A stretch of DNA of 64,000 nt from Dugong dugon. Taxonomy: Eukaryota; Chordata; Mammalia; Sirenia; Dugongidae. Position numbers and translations under genes: made by a program. The notes under the pieces are model-generated. The model made no database searches. It saw only the letters and a program-made list of their open reading frames with translations, and had not been told where the DNA came from. Positions 30,101 through 42,932 of this stretch are shown in pieces (the first letter of the stretch is position 1; the number at the start of each line of letters is the position of its first letter). The stretch covers positions 27,856,001-27,920,000 of the forward strand of contig CM057465.1 in assembly GCA_030035585.1 (NCBI GenBank), given 5' to 3'.

Positions 30101-33100
30101 AAAACAATGACTTACTCTGTCATTAGCAATGACTTATACGTGATAAATGCTCAACAAATACTTGACAGTATAAAGTAGCCACAAACACTACTACTACTAT
30201 ACGACCCCTAGTAACCTATGACACACATGCCAGAACTATATGGTGATTTAACAACATCCTTTAAGACAGTCCAAACCAATTAATCTGGCACTTACACTGC
30301 TGATTCTACATTACTAAGCTATGAAAAACTAATGAAATTCTACTTCTGTACTGAGGGAACAGTCATTTTTGGAATAAATTCTCACTAGAATGTAGTAATC
30401 CTACTTACTTTTAAATAGAGAATGATGAAAGAGCTAAAAACAGTTTTCATTAACCCCAATTTTAGTCTTCCTTCTATTTCTAATATCTATAACTACAAAA
30501 GACTCATTCCCAATTATAACCTACCTCCTCCTCTCCCCCAAAAGAACTATATAATAAGCTATATCAGACATAAGGAGCCCTGGTGGCACAATGGTTAAGC
30601 ACTCGTCTGCTAACTGAAAGATTGGCAGTTCAAACCCACCCAGCAGCTTCGCAGGAGAAAGACCTGGAGATCTCCTGTTGCAGAGGTTACAGCCAAGAAA
30701 ACCCTATGGGGCAATTCTACTCTGTCACATGTGGTCACTGTGAGTTGAAATCAACTGAGTGGCACCTAAAAACAACATCAAACATAAGCTATTTATAATT
30801 TTTCTTAGTGGCTAAATCTATGAAGTAAGACTATAAACCAAAAAAACAAACCCACTGCTTTCAAGTTGATTCGACTCATAGTGACCCTGTAGGACAGGGA
30901 AGAACTGCAGAACTGCTGCATAGGGTTTCCAAGGCTATAAATCTTTACAGAAGCAGTCTGCCACATCTTTGTCCCGTTGAGGGGCTGACGGGTTCGAACT
31001 GCTGACCTTTTGTTTGGCAGCCGAGCCTATAAGTACACTTAAATATGAGTAATGTCATGATTTTATTTTTAAACTATGCTGCTGCTTTGGATAAAACTAT
31101 TTTGCATTCCTTACTTTACTTCTTGATCGCCTCTTTCCACCGACTAGTTTCATGAATCGATTGTACTGTTCTTCCTGATTTGAGAGATCTCGAATTTTTC
31201 TGATTTCTTCTTCTCTTTTTCTTCTCTCTTCTTCTTCAGCTTGTTTCCTCTGATCCTCTTCTTTCTGTCTTTCCTGTTCTTTTTGTTGCTGTAATTTCTT
31301 CCATGCCTTTGTTTGTTGCTTCCGCAAGGCTTGCTTAGCTTTAAATGAGAAATACAGAAACACCAGTATAATACAATGTTAGAATTTTCTAGGAGATAAA
31401 AGGAGCTTTAAAAATTATTTTCATTATCATATATATCTAGAACCTATATTGATATATGAAATCAATGAAAAGAATTTAACAGAAATGATCACCTGTAGCG
31501 CTAACTTTTTTGGCTGAATGTGTTTTTGTACTGGTTTTAACTTTTTGCTGTACAGTTTTCGTCTTAGTCAACTTTTCTTTGCTTTCTTTCATCACCTGCT
31601 GTTCTTTTTGTTGCCATTTTTTACTAGCTGACTGAAGAGCCAAAAGACGAAGCTGTAATTCAGATAGTTCCTCTTCATCTTCCCCAAGTTTCTTTAAAAA
31701 AAATAAAAAGTTACAATTTTAAAATTCCATTATTTGACCTTAAACAGCTTAACAAGTCATAAACCTTTTTTTTTTTTTAATTGTACTTCAGGTGGAGGCT
31801 TACAGAACAAATAGTTTCTCATGAAACAGTAGTACACATATTGTTTTATGACACTGGTTAACAACCCCACGTCAACCCTCTAACTTCTCAACCTTTTTTT
31901 TTGGTGAAAATACACATAGCCAAAGACACACCATTTCAAAAATTTCTACATGCACAGCTGAGTGACATTGACTACGCTCTTCCAATTGTGCTGCTATTCT
32001 CACTTAAGATGAAGGCTTACAGAACAAAATAGTTTCTCATTTAACAGTTATTACACGTTACCCTATGACAATGGTTAACAATCTCACAACACATCGACAA
32101 TATCCTTACTCAACCTTGGGTTCCCTATCACCAGCTTCCTTGTCCCCTTCTGCTTTCTGGCCCTTGTCACTGGACTACTGTACCTCATTAGTCCCATTTG
32201 GTTTTACAGGGCTGTCCACTCCCAGGCTGAACGGTGAACCTCGGAGATAACTTCACCACTGAGCTAAAAGGGTGTCTGGGGGCCATACTCTCAGGTTCTC
32301 TCCAGTTTCCTTTAGGCCAGTAAATCTGGTCTCTTTTTGTGAGTTAGAATTATGTTCTACATCCTTCTCCAGCTCTGTCCAGAACCCTCTGTTGTGATCC
32401 TGGTCAAAGCAGTCAGTGGTGGTAGCCGGGCATCATCTAGCTGCATTGGACTCAGTCTGGTGGAGGCCTTGGTAGCTGTGGTTCATTAGTCCTTCAGACT
32501 AATCTTTTCCTTGTATCCTGTTCTCTTCATTCTCCCTTGCTCCCGAAGGGATGAGACCAGTGGAGTCTCTTAGATGGCCGCTCACAGGCTTTTAAGACCC
32601 CAGACACTACTCACCAAGGTACAATGTAGAACATTGTCTTTATAAACTGTGTTATGCCAACTGAGCTAGATGTTCCCCGAGCAAGTCATAAACCTTTTTA
32701 TAGCTCAGAATTTAAAGTTAATTTTAAGGCAAATATTCAAAAGACAAACATAGATAAAATACGGCAACTTACTTACCATAGCCTAACACTCTAATTCAGT
32801 CCCTGTAATACCAACAAAAGATCAATCTGTGGATGGTGTATGTATATAAGTTTATAGGGCTGGGAGGGCAGAGAGAAGCTTACAAAAGATTGAATGAAAT
32901 TACACAGAGGCAAGTCTAAGGGTTAGAGAACACAATTTAACTGGCCTTTCCAAACTAAAAAGAGTAAAAACCTGATGGTAGCAAATGGAAGATGAAATCA
33001 AAAGAGCCCAGGAGCTGTAAGAAACAAAGAAATGAAGTGAAAGGGTTGGACTGCCTGAAAGAGGTATTCTACTTACATCTCATCATCACTGTCACTAGTC

Positions 33101-36100
33101 TATAGCCAAAATTATTGCGAATACTGTGAATTGGCAATGTTGATGGACAGGAAGGTTAGAAGTAGGGTTGGTAAGTTTCCTACTACATGTAGTTTCCAAT
33201 CTACATGATTCATGTCACATCTTTTGATGTGAATTTATAATGACACCAAAGCCAAAAAACCAAAACTTAACGTCAAGTCGATTCCGACTCACAGCAACCC
33301 TATAATGACAACAACTGGCAATTATTTCATGCCACATGGACAATAATAACTGAAAACTACAGCAAGATGGGTAAGGGAATGGCATTCACAAACTTAAAAA
33401 ACTATTCCCTTTAATGAAATGTCCAGGTTCAATAATCATGTGATTTACTAGTTTCACAAGTAATACAGAAAACAGGTTACCCTGAATGTCAAGACTGAAA
33501 TTTACAAATTTTCTTTATAGATTAGTTCTTTAATAAAAAAAAAATCTGTAGAGATTTGCTTATAACTGAACATTATGTGTTCTACAGCTACAAATAATTA
33601 TTTGAATATTTTAAATATTTTAAACAGCAACAACTTCTTCAGAGAAGCTGAAATAGGAAGGTATGTTAAAAGCAGATGTTTGAGAACTATTTTCAGATTG
33701 AAATAAATTTTTTTTAATTGTACTTTAGCTGAAGGTTTATAGAACAAATAGTTTCTCATTAAACAGTTACTACACAAATCGTTTTATGACAATGGTTAAC
33801 AACACCATGACATGGCACCACTGTCCCTTCTCAACCTTGGGTTCCCTCTTACCAGCTTTCCTGTCCCCTCCTGCCTTATAGTTCTCGTCCCTGAATTGTT
33901 GTGCCCCATTAGTCTCATTTTATGGGCCTGTCTAATCTTTGGGTAAAGGATGAACCTCGGGAGTGACTTCATTACTGAGCTAAAAGGGTGTCCGTGTGCC
34001 ACACTCCTGAGGTTTCTCCAGTCTCTGTCAGGCCAGAAGTTTGGTCTTTTTTTGTGAGTTAGAATTTTGTTCTACATTTTTTACCAGCTCTGTCTTAACT
34101 CTCTGTTGTGATCCCTGTCAGACCAGTCAGTGGCAGTAGCCAGGCAACATCTAGTTGTACTGGACTCAATCTGGTGGAGGCTGTGGTACTTGTGGTCCAT
34201 TCTTCCTTTGGACTGATCTTTCCCTTGTATCTTGTTTTCTTCATTCTCCCTTGCTCCCAAAGGGCTGAGATTAGTAGAGTATCTTAGATGGCTGCTCACA
34301 GGCTTTTAAGACCCCAGACGCTACTCACCAAGGTAGAATGTAGAACATTTTCTTTATAAACTATGTTATGCCAATTGAGCTAGATGTTCCCCAAGACTAT
34401 GGTCCCCACAGCCCTCAGCCCAGCAATTAGGTCCCTCAGGGAGTTCGGACGTGTCTATAGAGCTTCCATGATCTTCCCTTGTACTGGTTGTGCTGGCTTC
34501 CCTAGTATTGTGTACTGTCTTACCCTTCACCAAAGTTACCACTTATCTACCGTCTATTTAGTATTTCCTCCCCGATCCCTCATAACCAACAAAGATTGTT
34601 TCTTTTTGTGTGTAAACTTTTTCATGAGTTTTTACAGTAAAGGTCTCATACAATATTTGTCCTTTTGTGATTGACTTATTTCACTCATCATCATGTCTTC
34701 CAGTTTCATCCATGTTATGAGATACTTCACAGATTCATCATTCTTCTTTATCACTGCATAATACTCCATTGTGTGTATGTACCATAGTTTGTTTATCCAT
34801 TCATTTGTTGATGGGCATCTAGGTTGTTTCCATCTTTTTGCTATTGTGAACAATGCTGCAATGAACATGGGTGTGCATATGCCTATTCATGTGATGCTCT
34901 TATTTCTCTAGGATATATTCCCAGGAGTGGGATTGCTGGATCATGTCTGGTATTTCTATTTCTAGCTTTCTAATGAAGCACCATTATCATTTTCCAAAAT
35001 GGTTATATCATTTTGCATTCCCACCAGCAGTGTGTAAGAGTTCTGATTGCCCCCCAGACTCTCCAAACTTTGTTACTTCCAGTTTTTCTGATTCATGCCA
35101 CTGATACTGGGGCAAGATGGTACCTCATTGTGGTTTTAATTTGCATTTCTCTAATGGCTAGTTATCCTGAACATTTCCTCATGTGTCTGTTGGCTGCCTC
35201 AATGTCTTCTTTGGTGAAGTGTCTGTTCATTTCCTTTCCCCATTTTTTAATTGAATTATTTGTCTTTTTGTAGTAGAGGTGTTGCATTTTCTTGTAGATT
35301 TTAGAGATTATACTTTGTCTGACTTGTAACGTCCAAAAATTTTTTCCCAGCCTGTAGGTTCTCTTTTCACTACATTGGTGAAGTCTTTTGATGAGCATAA
35401 GTGTTTAATTTTTAGAAGATCCCAGTTATCTAGTTTATCTTCTGGAGTTTCTGTGTTGTTGGTTATGGTTTGTATCCTGTTAATGCAGTGTATTAGTGCC
35501 TCTAGCATTAATTCTTCTTTTCTTCTATGAACTTTATAGTTTTTGGCTTTATATTTAGGTCTTTGATTCATTTTGAATTAGTTTTTGTATATGGTGTAAG
35601 GTATGGGTCCTGATTCAATTTTTTGCATATGGACATTCACTTTTGCCAGCACCATTGGTTAAAAAGACTATCTGTTCCCATTTAATGAACTTTGGGCCCT
35701 TGTCGAAGATCAGGTGACCACAGGTGGATGCATTTACATGTGGGTTCTCAATTCTGTTCCACTGGTCAGTGTATCTGTTGTTGTACGAGTACCAGGCTGT
35801 TTTGACTACTGCAACTGTATAGTAGGTTCTGAAGTCAGGTAGTGCGAGTCTTCCTACTTTATTCTTCTTCAATAGTGCTTTACTTATCTGAGGTTTCTTC
35901 CCTTTCCATATAAACTTAATGATTAGTTTTTCCATCTCTTTAAAGCATGTGGTTGGTATTTGGATTGGGATTGCACTGTATTTGTAATTTGCTATGGGCA
36001 GAATTGTCATTTTCACTATGTTGAGTCTAACTATCCATGAGCACAGTACGTTTTTCCATTTATGTAGATCCTTTCAGGTTTCTTGCAGTAGTGTTTTGTA

Positions 36101-39100
36101 GGTTTTTTTGTACAGGTCTTTTACATCCCTGGTTAGATTTAGTACTAAGTATTTTACTGTTTTAGGGGCTATTATAAATGGTATTGTTTTCCTGATTTCC
36201 TTTTCATTGTTCTCTTTATTGGTATGTAAAAATCCAACCGATTTTTATATGTTTACCTTGTATCCTGTTACTCTGCCGAATCTTTCTATTAGTTCCAGTA
36301 GTTTTCTCATGGAGTCTTTAGATTTTCTACTTATAGTATCATATCATCCACAAACAGAGACAGTTTAACTTCTTCATTACCAATCTGCATGCCCTTTATT
36401 TCTTTTTCTTGCCTTACTGCTCGACCTATGATTTCCAGACAATGTGTAACAGGAGTGGTGATAAAGGGCATCCTTGTCTTGTTCTTGCTCTCAAGGGGAA
36501 AGTTTTCAGCCTTTCTCCATTAAGAATGATGTTGGCAATTGGTTTTGCATAAATGTCCTTTATTATGTTGAGAAATTTCCTTGTGTACCTATTTTATTGA
36601 GCGGTTTTAATCAGGAATGGGTGTTGGACTTTGTCAAATGCCTTTTCTGTGTCAACTGAGATGATCGTGTGATTCTTTTCTTTCATTTTACTTATGTGGT
36701 GGATTACGTTGATGGATTTTCAAATGTTGAACCATCCTTCTATACCTGGTATGAATCCTACTTGGTCGTGGTATACTATTTTTTTGATATGATGCTGAAT
36801 TCTATTGACTAGAATTTTGTTGAGAATTTTTGCATCTATCTTCATGAGAGATATTGGTCTGTAATTTTCTTTTGTTGTGGCATCTTTGCCTGGATTTGGT
36901 ATCAGGGTTATGCTGGCTTCATAGAATGAATTCAGAAGTACCACTTGTTTTTCTATGTGCTGAAATAGTTTGAGTAGTACTACTATAACCTCTTCTCTGA
37001 ATGTTTGGTAGGGAACTCTCCAGTGAAACCATCTGGGCCAGAGTTTTGTTGGAATTTTTTTTATTACCTTTTCAATCTCTTCTCTTGTTATAGGTCTGTT
37101 CAGATTTTCAACATCACTTTGTGTTAGTCTCAGTAGGTAATGTGTTTCTAGAAATTTATCCATTTCCTCTAGGTTTTCAAATTTGCTGGACTATAGTTTT
37201 TCTTAATACTCTATTATCCTTTTTATTTCAGATGGGTCAGCTGTAATGTCCCCCATTTCATTTCTTATTTGGGTTATTTGCATCCTCTCCTGTTCTTCTT
37301 TTGTCAGTCTGGCCAGTGCATTGATGATTTTGTTGATCCTTTCAAAGAACCAACTTTTGGTTTTGTCGATTCTTTCCTTTGTTTTTCTGTTCTCTATTTC
37401 CTTTATTTCTGCTCTGATCTTTATTATTTCCTTTCTTCTGGAAGCTGCGCCTTTTCTTTTTTTTTAATGTTCTCAATTTGTTCGAGTTGCGCAGTTAATG
37501 TTCTGATTTTGTCCCTTCTTTGATGTGTGTGTGCGTCTACTGCTATAAATTGTCCTCTGAGGACTGTCTTTGCTGTTTCCCACATGTTTTGGTACGATGT
37601 GTTTTTGTTCTCATTTGATTCTAGCAATTTTTTTATTCAATCTCTGACGTCTTCTGTTACCCAGTGGTATGTAAGCAAGTTGTTTTTCAGTTTCCATGTA
37701 ATTGATTTTTTCCTTGCTCTTCCTGTTGTTAATTTCTACCTTGATGGCATTGTGGTCAGAGAAAATACTTTCTATTATCTCAACATTTTGGATCTTGTTG
37801 AGGGTTTCTCTGTGGCCTAAGATGTGGTGTATTCTGGAAAACATTCCATGTGCACTGGAAAAGAATGTGTACTTTGCAACTGTTGATGTTCTATATATAT
37901 CTATGAGATCAAGTTGGCTAATTGTGTCCTTTAGGTCTTCTGTATCTTTGTTGAGTTTCTTTCTAGATGTTTGGTCCTTTACTGAGAGTGGTGTGTTGAA
38001 GTCCCCTACTATTATTCTGGGACTGTCCATTTATCTTTTCAGTGCTGTTAGTTTGTTTTATGTATTTGGGAGCCCTGTCATTGGGTGCATAGATGTTTAT
38101 TATGGTTATGTCTTCATGATGGATCATCCCCTGAATCATTATATAGTGTCCTTCGTCTTTTATAGAGAATTTTGTTTTTAAAGTCTATTTTATCTGAGAT
38201 TAGTATCGCCCCTCCTGCTCTTTTTTAGTAGATGTTTGCTTGATGTATTTTTTTCCATCCTTCGATTTTTAATAAATTTACATCTTCACCCAGGGTGGTG
38301 TGTTGAAGTCTCCTACTATTATTGTGGAACTGTCAATTTCTCTTTTCAGTACTGTTAGTTTGTACTCGGGAGCCCTGTCTTTGGGTGTGGAGATGTTTTT
38401 TATGGTCATGTCTTCATGCTAGATAATCCCTTTAACCACTATATAGTGGCCTTCTTTGTCTTTTATTGTGGATTTTGTTTTAAAGTCTATTTTATCTGAG
38501 ATTGGTATTGCCACTCCTGCTCTTTTTTGATAACTATTTGCCTGATAAATTTTCTCCATCCTTTGATTTGTAATAAATTTATATCTTTGTTTCTAAGGTG
38601 TGTCTCTTGTAGACAGCATATGGATGGATCCTGTTTTTTTAATCTATTCTGTCACTCCCTCTTTATGGGTGTAATTAGGCCATTTACATTCAGTATAATT
38701 ATTGTTAGGTGTGAGTTTTTTACTGTCATTTTATAGTGCTCTTTTCTGTGGTGCCGAAGTTTTCTTTGTTCCTCGTACTCTCCTGTGCTGAATTCCTTTT
38801 GTCTGTGGATTTTTTAAAAATTTCTTTTGTTTTTGTATGTTTTGTTGTTACTGAGACTTTATGTTTTTCTCCTTTATTCTAATAAGTAGGTTTGTTAACT
38901 TTCTTTATGGTTGCCTTGAAATTTACCCTTATCTTCCTAGATTTGAAGCAGTCTATTATTACTCGGTATCGCCTTGCCTTCCTCTCTGTTAGAAGGTTCT
39001 ATACCTACACCATTTATTCTCTCTTTTATTGTTGATGTTGTTGTCATTTACAGATTAACCTCTCTGGTTCCCTGTTGTAATTCTTTTGGTTTTGGATAGA

Positions 39101-42100
39101 CCTTGAGAGTTCATTTCCTAGGTTGGTATCTGGCTGGTACGATCCTGCATCCCAGATTCAGCCTGTGATCTGATGTTCTTTGTTCGCAGATTGAAGGATT
39201 CCCTTTAATCCTTTAATAATTCTTGAAAATTTGGTTTGGTTTTTACATAGTCCCTTAATTTCTCTTTATCTGGAAATGTCCTAATTTCACCATCATATTT
39301 GAACAAGAGTTTTGCAAAATGTATTATTCTTGGCTGGCAATTTTTTTATTTCAAGATTTTATATATGTCATCCCATTGCCTTCTTGCCTGCGTGGTTTCT
39401 GCCGAATCATACAAGTTTAGTCTTATTGTTTCTCCTCTGTATGTGTCTTTTCGTTTTTCTCAAGCTGCTCTCAGGAGTCTTTGTTTGTCTTTGATTTAGT
39501 GAGTATAATTATGATATACCTTGAGGATTTTCTTTTGGGGTCTCGCCTATATAGGGTTTGTTAAGCATCTTGGATGGTCAGCTTCTCATCTCTGTGTTTT
39601 CTGTTTTCTCCCCCTGTTCTGGAACTCCAATCACTGGCAAATTTTTGCTTTTGATTGTATCCTACATCATTCTCAGGGTTTCTTCATTTTTGTTCGTTCT
39701 TTTTTTCCTGATTTTTCCTCAGAGTTTTATCCAAGTGCTTGTCTTAAATTTCACTGATCCTGTCTTCCATTGTTTCAAACCTGCTCCTCAGCCCTTCTAC
39801 GACACTGTCCATTTCTGAAATCTTGTTTATCTTTTGGATTTCTAATTGTTGTTTCTGTATGATTTCTAGTTGTGAATTTATCTTGGCATTTTGTTGCTGT
39901 ATTATTTTCCTGAATTCTTTCATTTTATGTCTGTACTTTCCATGAGTTTGCCTGCCTTTTCCATGAATTGGTCTATTTTTTCCTCATTTTTGTCTGCTTT
40001 TTGCTTCAACTCTTGGACAGCTCTGAATACCAGAGATTTGAATTCCCTATTGGGTAGTTCTAGTGCCTTTTCTTCTACTGGAAAGTCATCTGGTGTTTTA
40101 TTTTGGATGCCTACTGGATCCATCTTGCCCTGTTTTTTTTTTTTTAAATGTTTTGATATTGTCTGCTGTCTTCGGGACATTCGGTAGTTATTTTCCTCAT
40201 TTACTGATTATAGATTGACTTCGTCCTGCTTTTTTGTTTTATTTGGTTATGTCTGAGCAGTCGGGCTGTGTGTTCTTTGTTGCTTGCTCATCTGTGGGCA
40301 TGATACTTTTCACCTGCTTCTCCAATGGGCAGGGTCAGTTGCTCAGGTATGGTACAACAGAGCAGGTCCAGCTGAAGGGGAGTTGCTAGGATGGGTTGTG
40401 CATGTACTACGGTCGACAGGGCAGGCCAGGAATCATCACAAGGCAGGTTCCAATAGGCTGTGCCTGTGCTGCTTGCGGAGGGGGTGATGTTCAGCACACG
40501 GTGCAGGTAGGCAGGAAGGGGGGGAGATCGTGCTATGAGGAGCTAAGATGGGTTTGGTAAAGAGGAGATAGAGGAGAAAGGAAGAGAAGTCACAAAAAAA
40601 AGTAACAAACAAAAAAGAGTGCTATGGGAACTTGCTGTTGGAGTGGACAGACGAGACTGAGAAATAAAGAAAAACAGAGGGGAAAAAAAGAAAAAGGGCA
40701 AAAGAATAAATAAAAATTAGAAGGAAAAAAAGAAAAGAAAAGCCCCCAGGGATCACACCAGTGTGACTGCGAAGACTGGGGAAGTTGCTCCCAGGCCGTG
40801 AAGTACAGCCTGGCTAGAAGTGGTAGAGATGTCACACAGCGCCAGGTATTCAGGAGACAGGAAGAGAAATATAGAGAGACAAAAAACTGAGAAATGAAGA
40901 AAGACAAAAAGAGAAGAGAGAAAAAATAAAAACACAAAACCAAGAAAAAAGAAATAGGCTCAGGGATCCCACTGAGCAGCTGCGCAGACTGCGGGAGTAG
41001 CTCCCAAGCCGCGTAGTACTGCCTGGCTAGAAGGGGCTCTTAAGCCAAGAAAATAAAAAGAAAACAAACAAATCAAAAGAAACAAAACAAAAAAAAGCCC
41101 CGGGGATCCCACCAGTGTGGCAGCACGGGCCGGGAAGCAGTTTCACAGTGAAGCGGCGTTTCACAGCCTTTCAGGAAAAAGCAAAGATGGCACAGGGAGC
41201 CAGGTATTTAAGAGAAAGGAGGAGGAGGTGGTGAGAGGCATGGGAGAAACCAAAAGAAGCAGAAAAAAGCAACCCCAGCAACCAACAAATGGCACTCAGG
41301 GACCCGACCAGTGCAGGCAGGTGGAATCCAAGTAGCCCAGGGGTTAAGCCGGTGCTTCCTAGGCAAGAGACTGTGACTCCAGGAAGTAGAGGAGGCCGAG
41401 TGGGGATGAAGAAAGGTGAGGGGTGGGAAAGCGTATATCGCTGGTTACTGGTTCTTCTGTCTCCTGCTGGAAGCTCCGTGAAGCTGCTTTCCCGTACCTC
41501 CTGTTCACGATCTCTGACAAGAGTCCAAGATGGTGGATCCATGCTGCGTTAGCTGAAAAGGGACCTCTGCATGTTTATCTCTCCTTGCTCTCTGTTCTCT
41601 GTCAGTTTCTTATACCATTCGCTGCTTGGCTGAGTTCTTTATCTCTTCATTTGATGCTTAGGGTTTTAGGACTGACGTTTGTCTCTGTTTGACTTAGTTT
41701 TTAGGATCTTCGCTGTGAAGAGATGGCATGGTACTTCTGTCTATAGTGCCATTTTGCCCGAAAGTCTGAAATAAGTTCTTAATTTTTCCATTCTACCTTT
41801 TTGTTGAGATAATTTAAAAAAGTAACCTATTCTTCAATTTTAGCTTAAATATACTAAAAACATCAAGCTACCTAAGTAGAGGTTCTTAATTGAAGTTCAT
41901 GGATTTTGGGGAGGAAGGAGGAGGATTCCTTAGCCTCTCCACTCCCTGAAGTTAAATGCAAAAGTGTATGTTTTTTCCTTTGTATTTGTGTGTATGTGTG
42001 GGTGTGGGTGTGTGCTGGTGAGGGCAAGAGTCAAAAAAGTCTGACTCCAAAAAGTTAAGGCCCACTTATCTAATAATTTTTACTGTAAGTAGAGATTACA

Positions 42101-42896
42101 TTTTTTTCCTAAGATGCAATTAAATTTTTTCTATTCTTAAGCATAAAGAAAACAGTTTATCCTACATACTGATTTCCCCTTGATATGAGCTACTACAAAT
42201 CCCTAATTGAACTATCAACACATACTTTAGCACTTCAGTTTACCCAAACCAGGATACAATTACCCTTCCACTATTAAGAAATACATGTAAAAAATGAGTT
42301 TAAAAACTATCATGACTCCTTTTCTACTCTAAGTCACTTAAACATATCATATCCTATTGCCTAGTACTGAAGTTCTAGAGCTGTGCTGTCATATATGACA
42401 GGAATGAGCTACTTGTGGCTAATAAATTTAAATTAACCAAAATTAAAAATTGAACTCAGTCACAGTAGCCACATTTCAAATGCTTAATAGCCATATGTGG
42501 CTAATGGCTACCATTAATGGAGACCATAGACTTAGAATGTTTGTATTGTCATAGGAAATCCTATTGGACATTTCTAATCTATAGTTTAACAAAAATAAAG
42601 ATATCAACACTGTTCCATTAAGACTTAAAAGTCTTTAATTACTTTTTGCAACTACTACTTTTTAGATGAAAGCAAGAAATGATTGATTCTGCCCACAACT
42701 ACATGCTACTTGAAGCAGCTACTTGAATGGCAAGAAGGACCCTGAACTAGTAGTCAGAGAACCTCACTCAACTCCTTGCTCTGACACTTAACTCCTATGT
42801 AACTTTAAGCCAGTCACTTAATCTATGTAAATGAACCTTACCTTTTCTGTAAAACATGAATATCAACTTACTTTATAGGGTTATTTTCAGGATATT

Positions 42897-42932
<36 letters not shown>

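Larger units (their letters stand above)
29304..31114 (-). other. ZFC3H1: ZFC3H1 intron 5
   Basis: Two AfroSINEs in opposite orientation near its 5' end (30573-30778 plus, 30839-31027 minus). 29330-30570 is AT-rich and unrecognised. Confidence 0.88.
33711..41764 (-). mobile_element. Near full-length LINE-1, minus strand
   Basis: About 8 kb, in the same orientation as ZFC3H1, inside intron 3. Read on the minus strand: 5' UTR with repeated GC-rich units (about 41764-40181); an ORF1 remnant from ATG 40180 to about 39205 (N-terminal [12 protein letters not shown], later RRM/CTD-like segments); a long inter-ORF gap (about 470 bp); ORF2 from about 38730 to 34633 with endonuclease pieces ([17 protein letters not shown]), reverse transcriptase pieces (FTASLEP-region and QVGFIPG) and a typical C-terminus ([11 protein letters not shown]); then an about 0.9-kb 3' UTR and an A tail read as poly-T at about 33707-33714. 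Both ORFs are broken by stops and frameshifts. Imperfect flanking repeats contain TGAAATAA at 33699 and 41767. Confidence 0.92.

Noticed and set aside
35615-38181. Several 80-160-codon ORFs on both strands
   Set aside because: Minus-strand ones are broken L1 ORF2 pieces; plus-strand ones are their reverse shadows.
40284-41692. ORFs in a GC-rich stretch that could look like a gene or CpG island
   Set aside because: This is the 5' UTR of the L1; no splice sites or family match support a gene.
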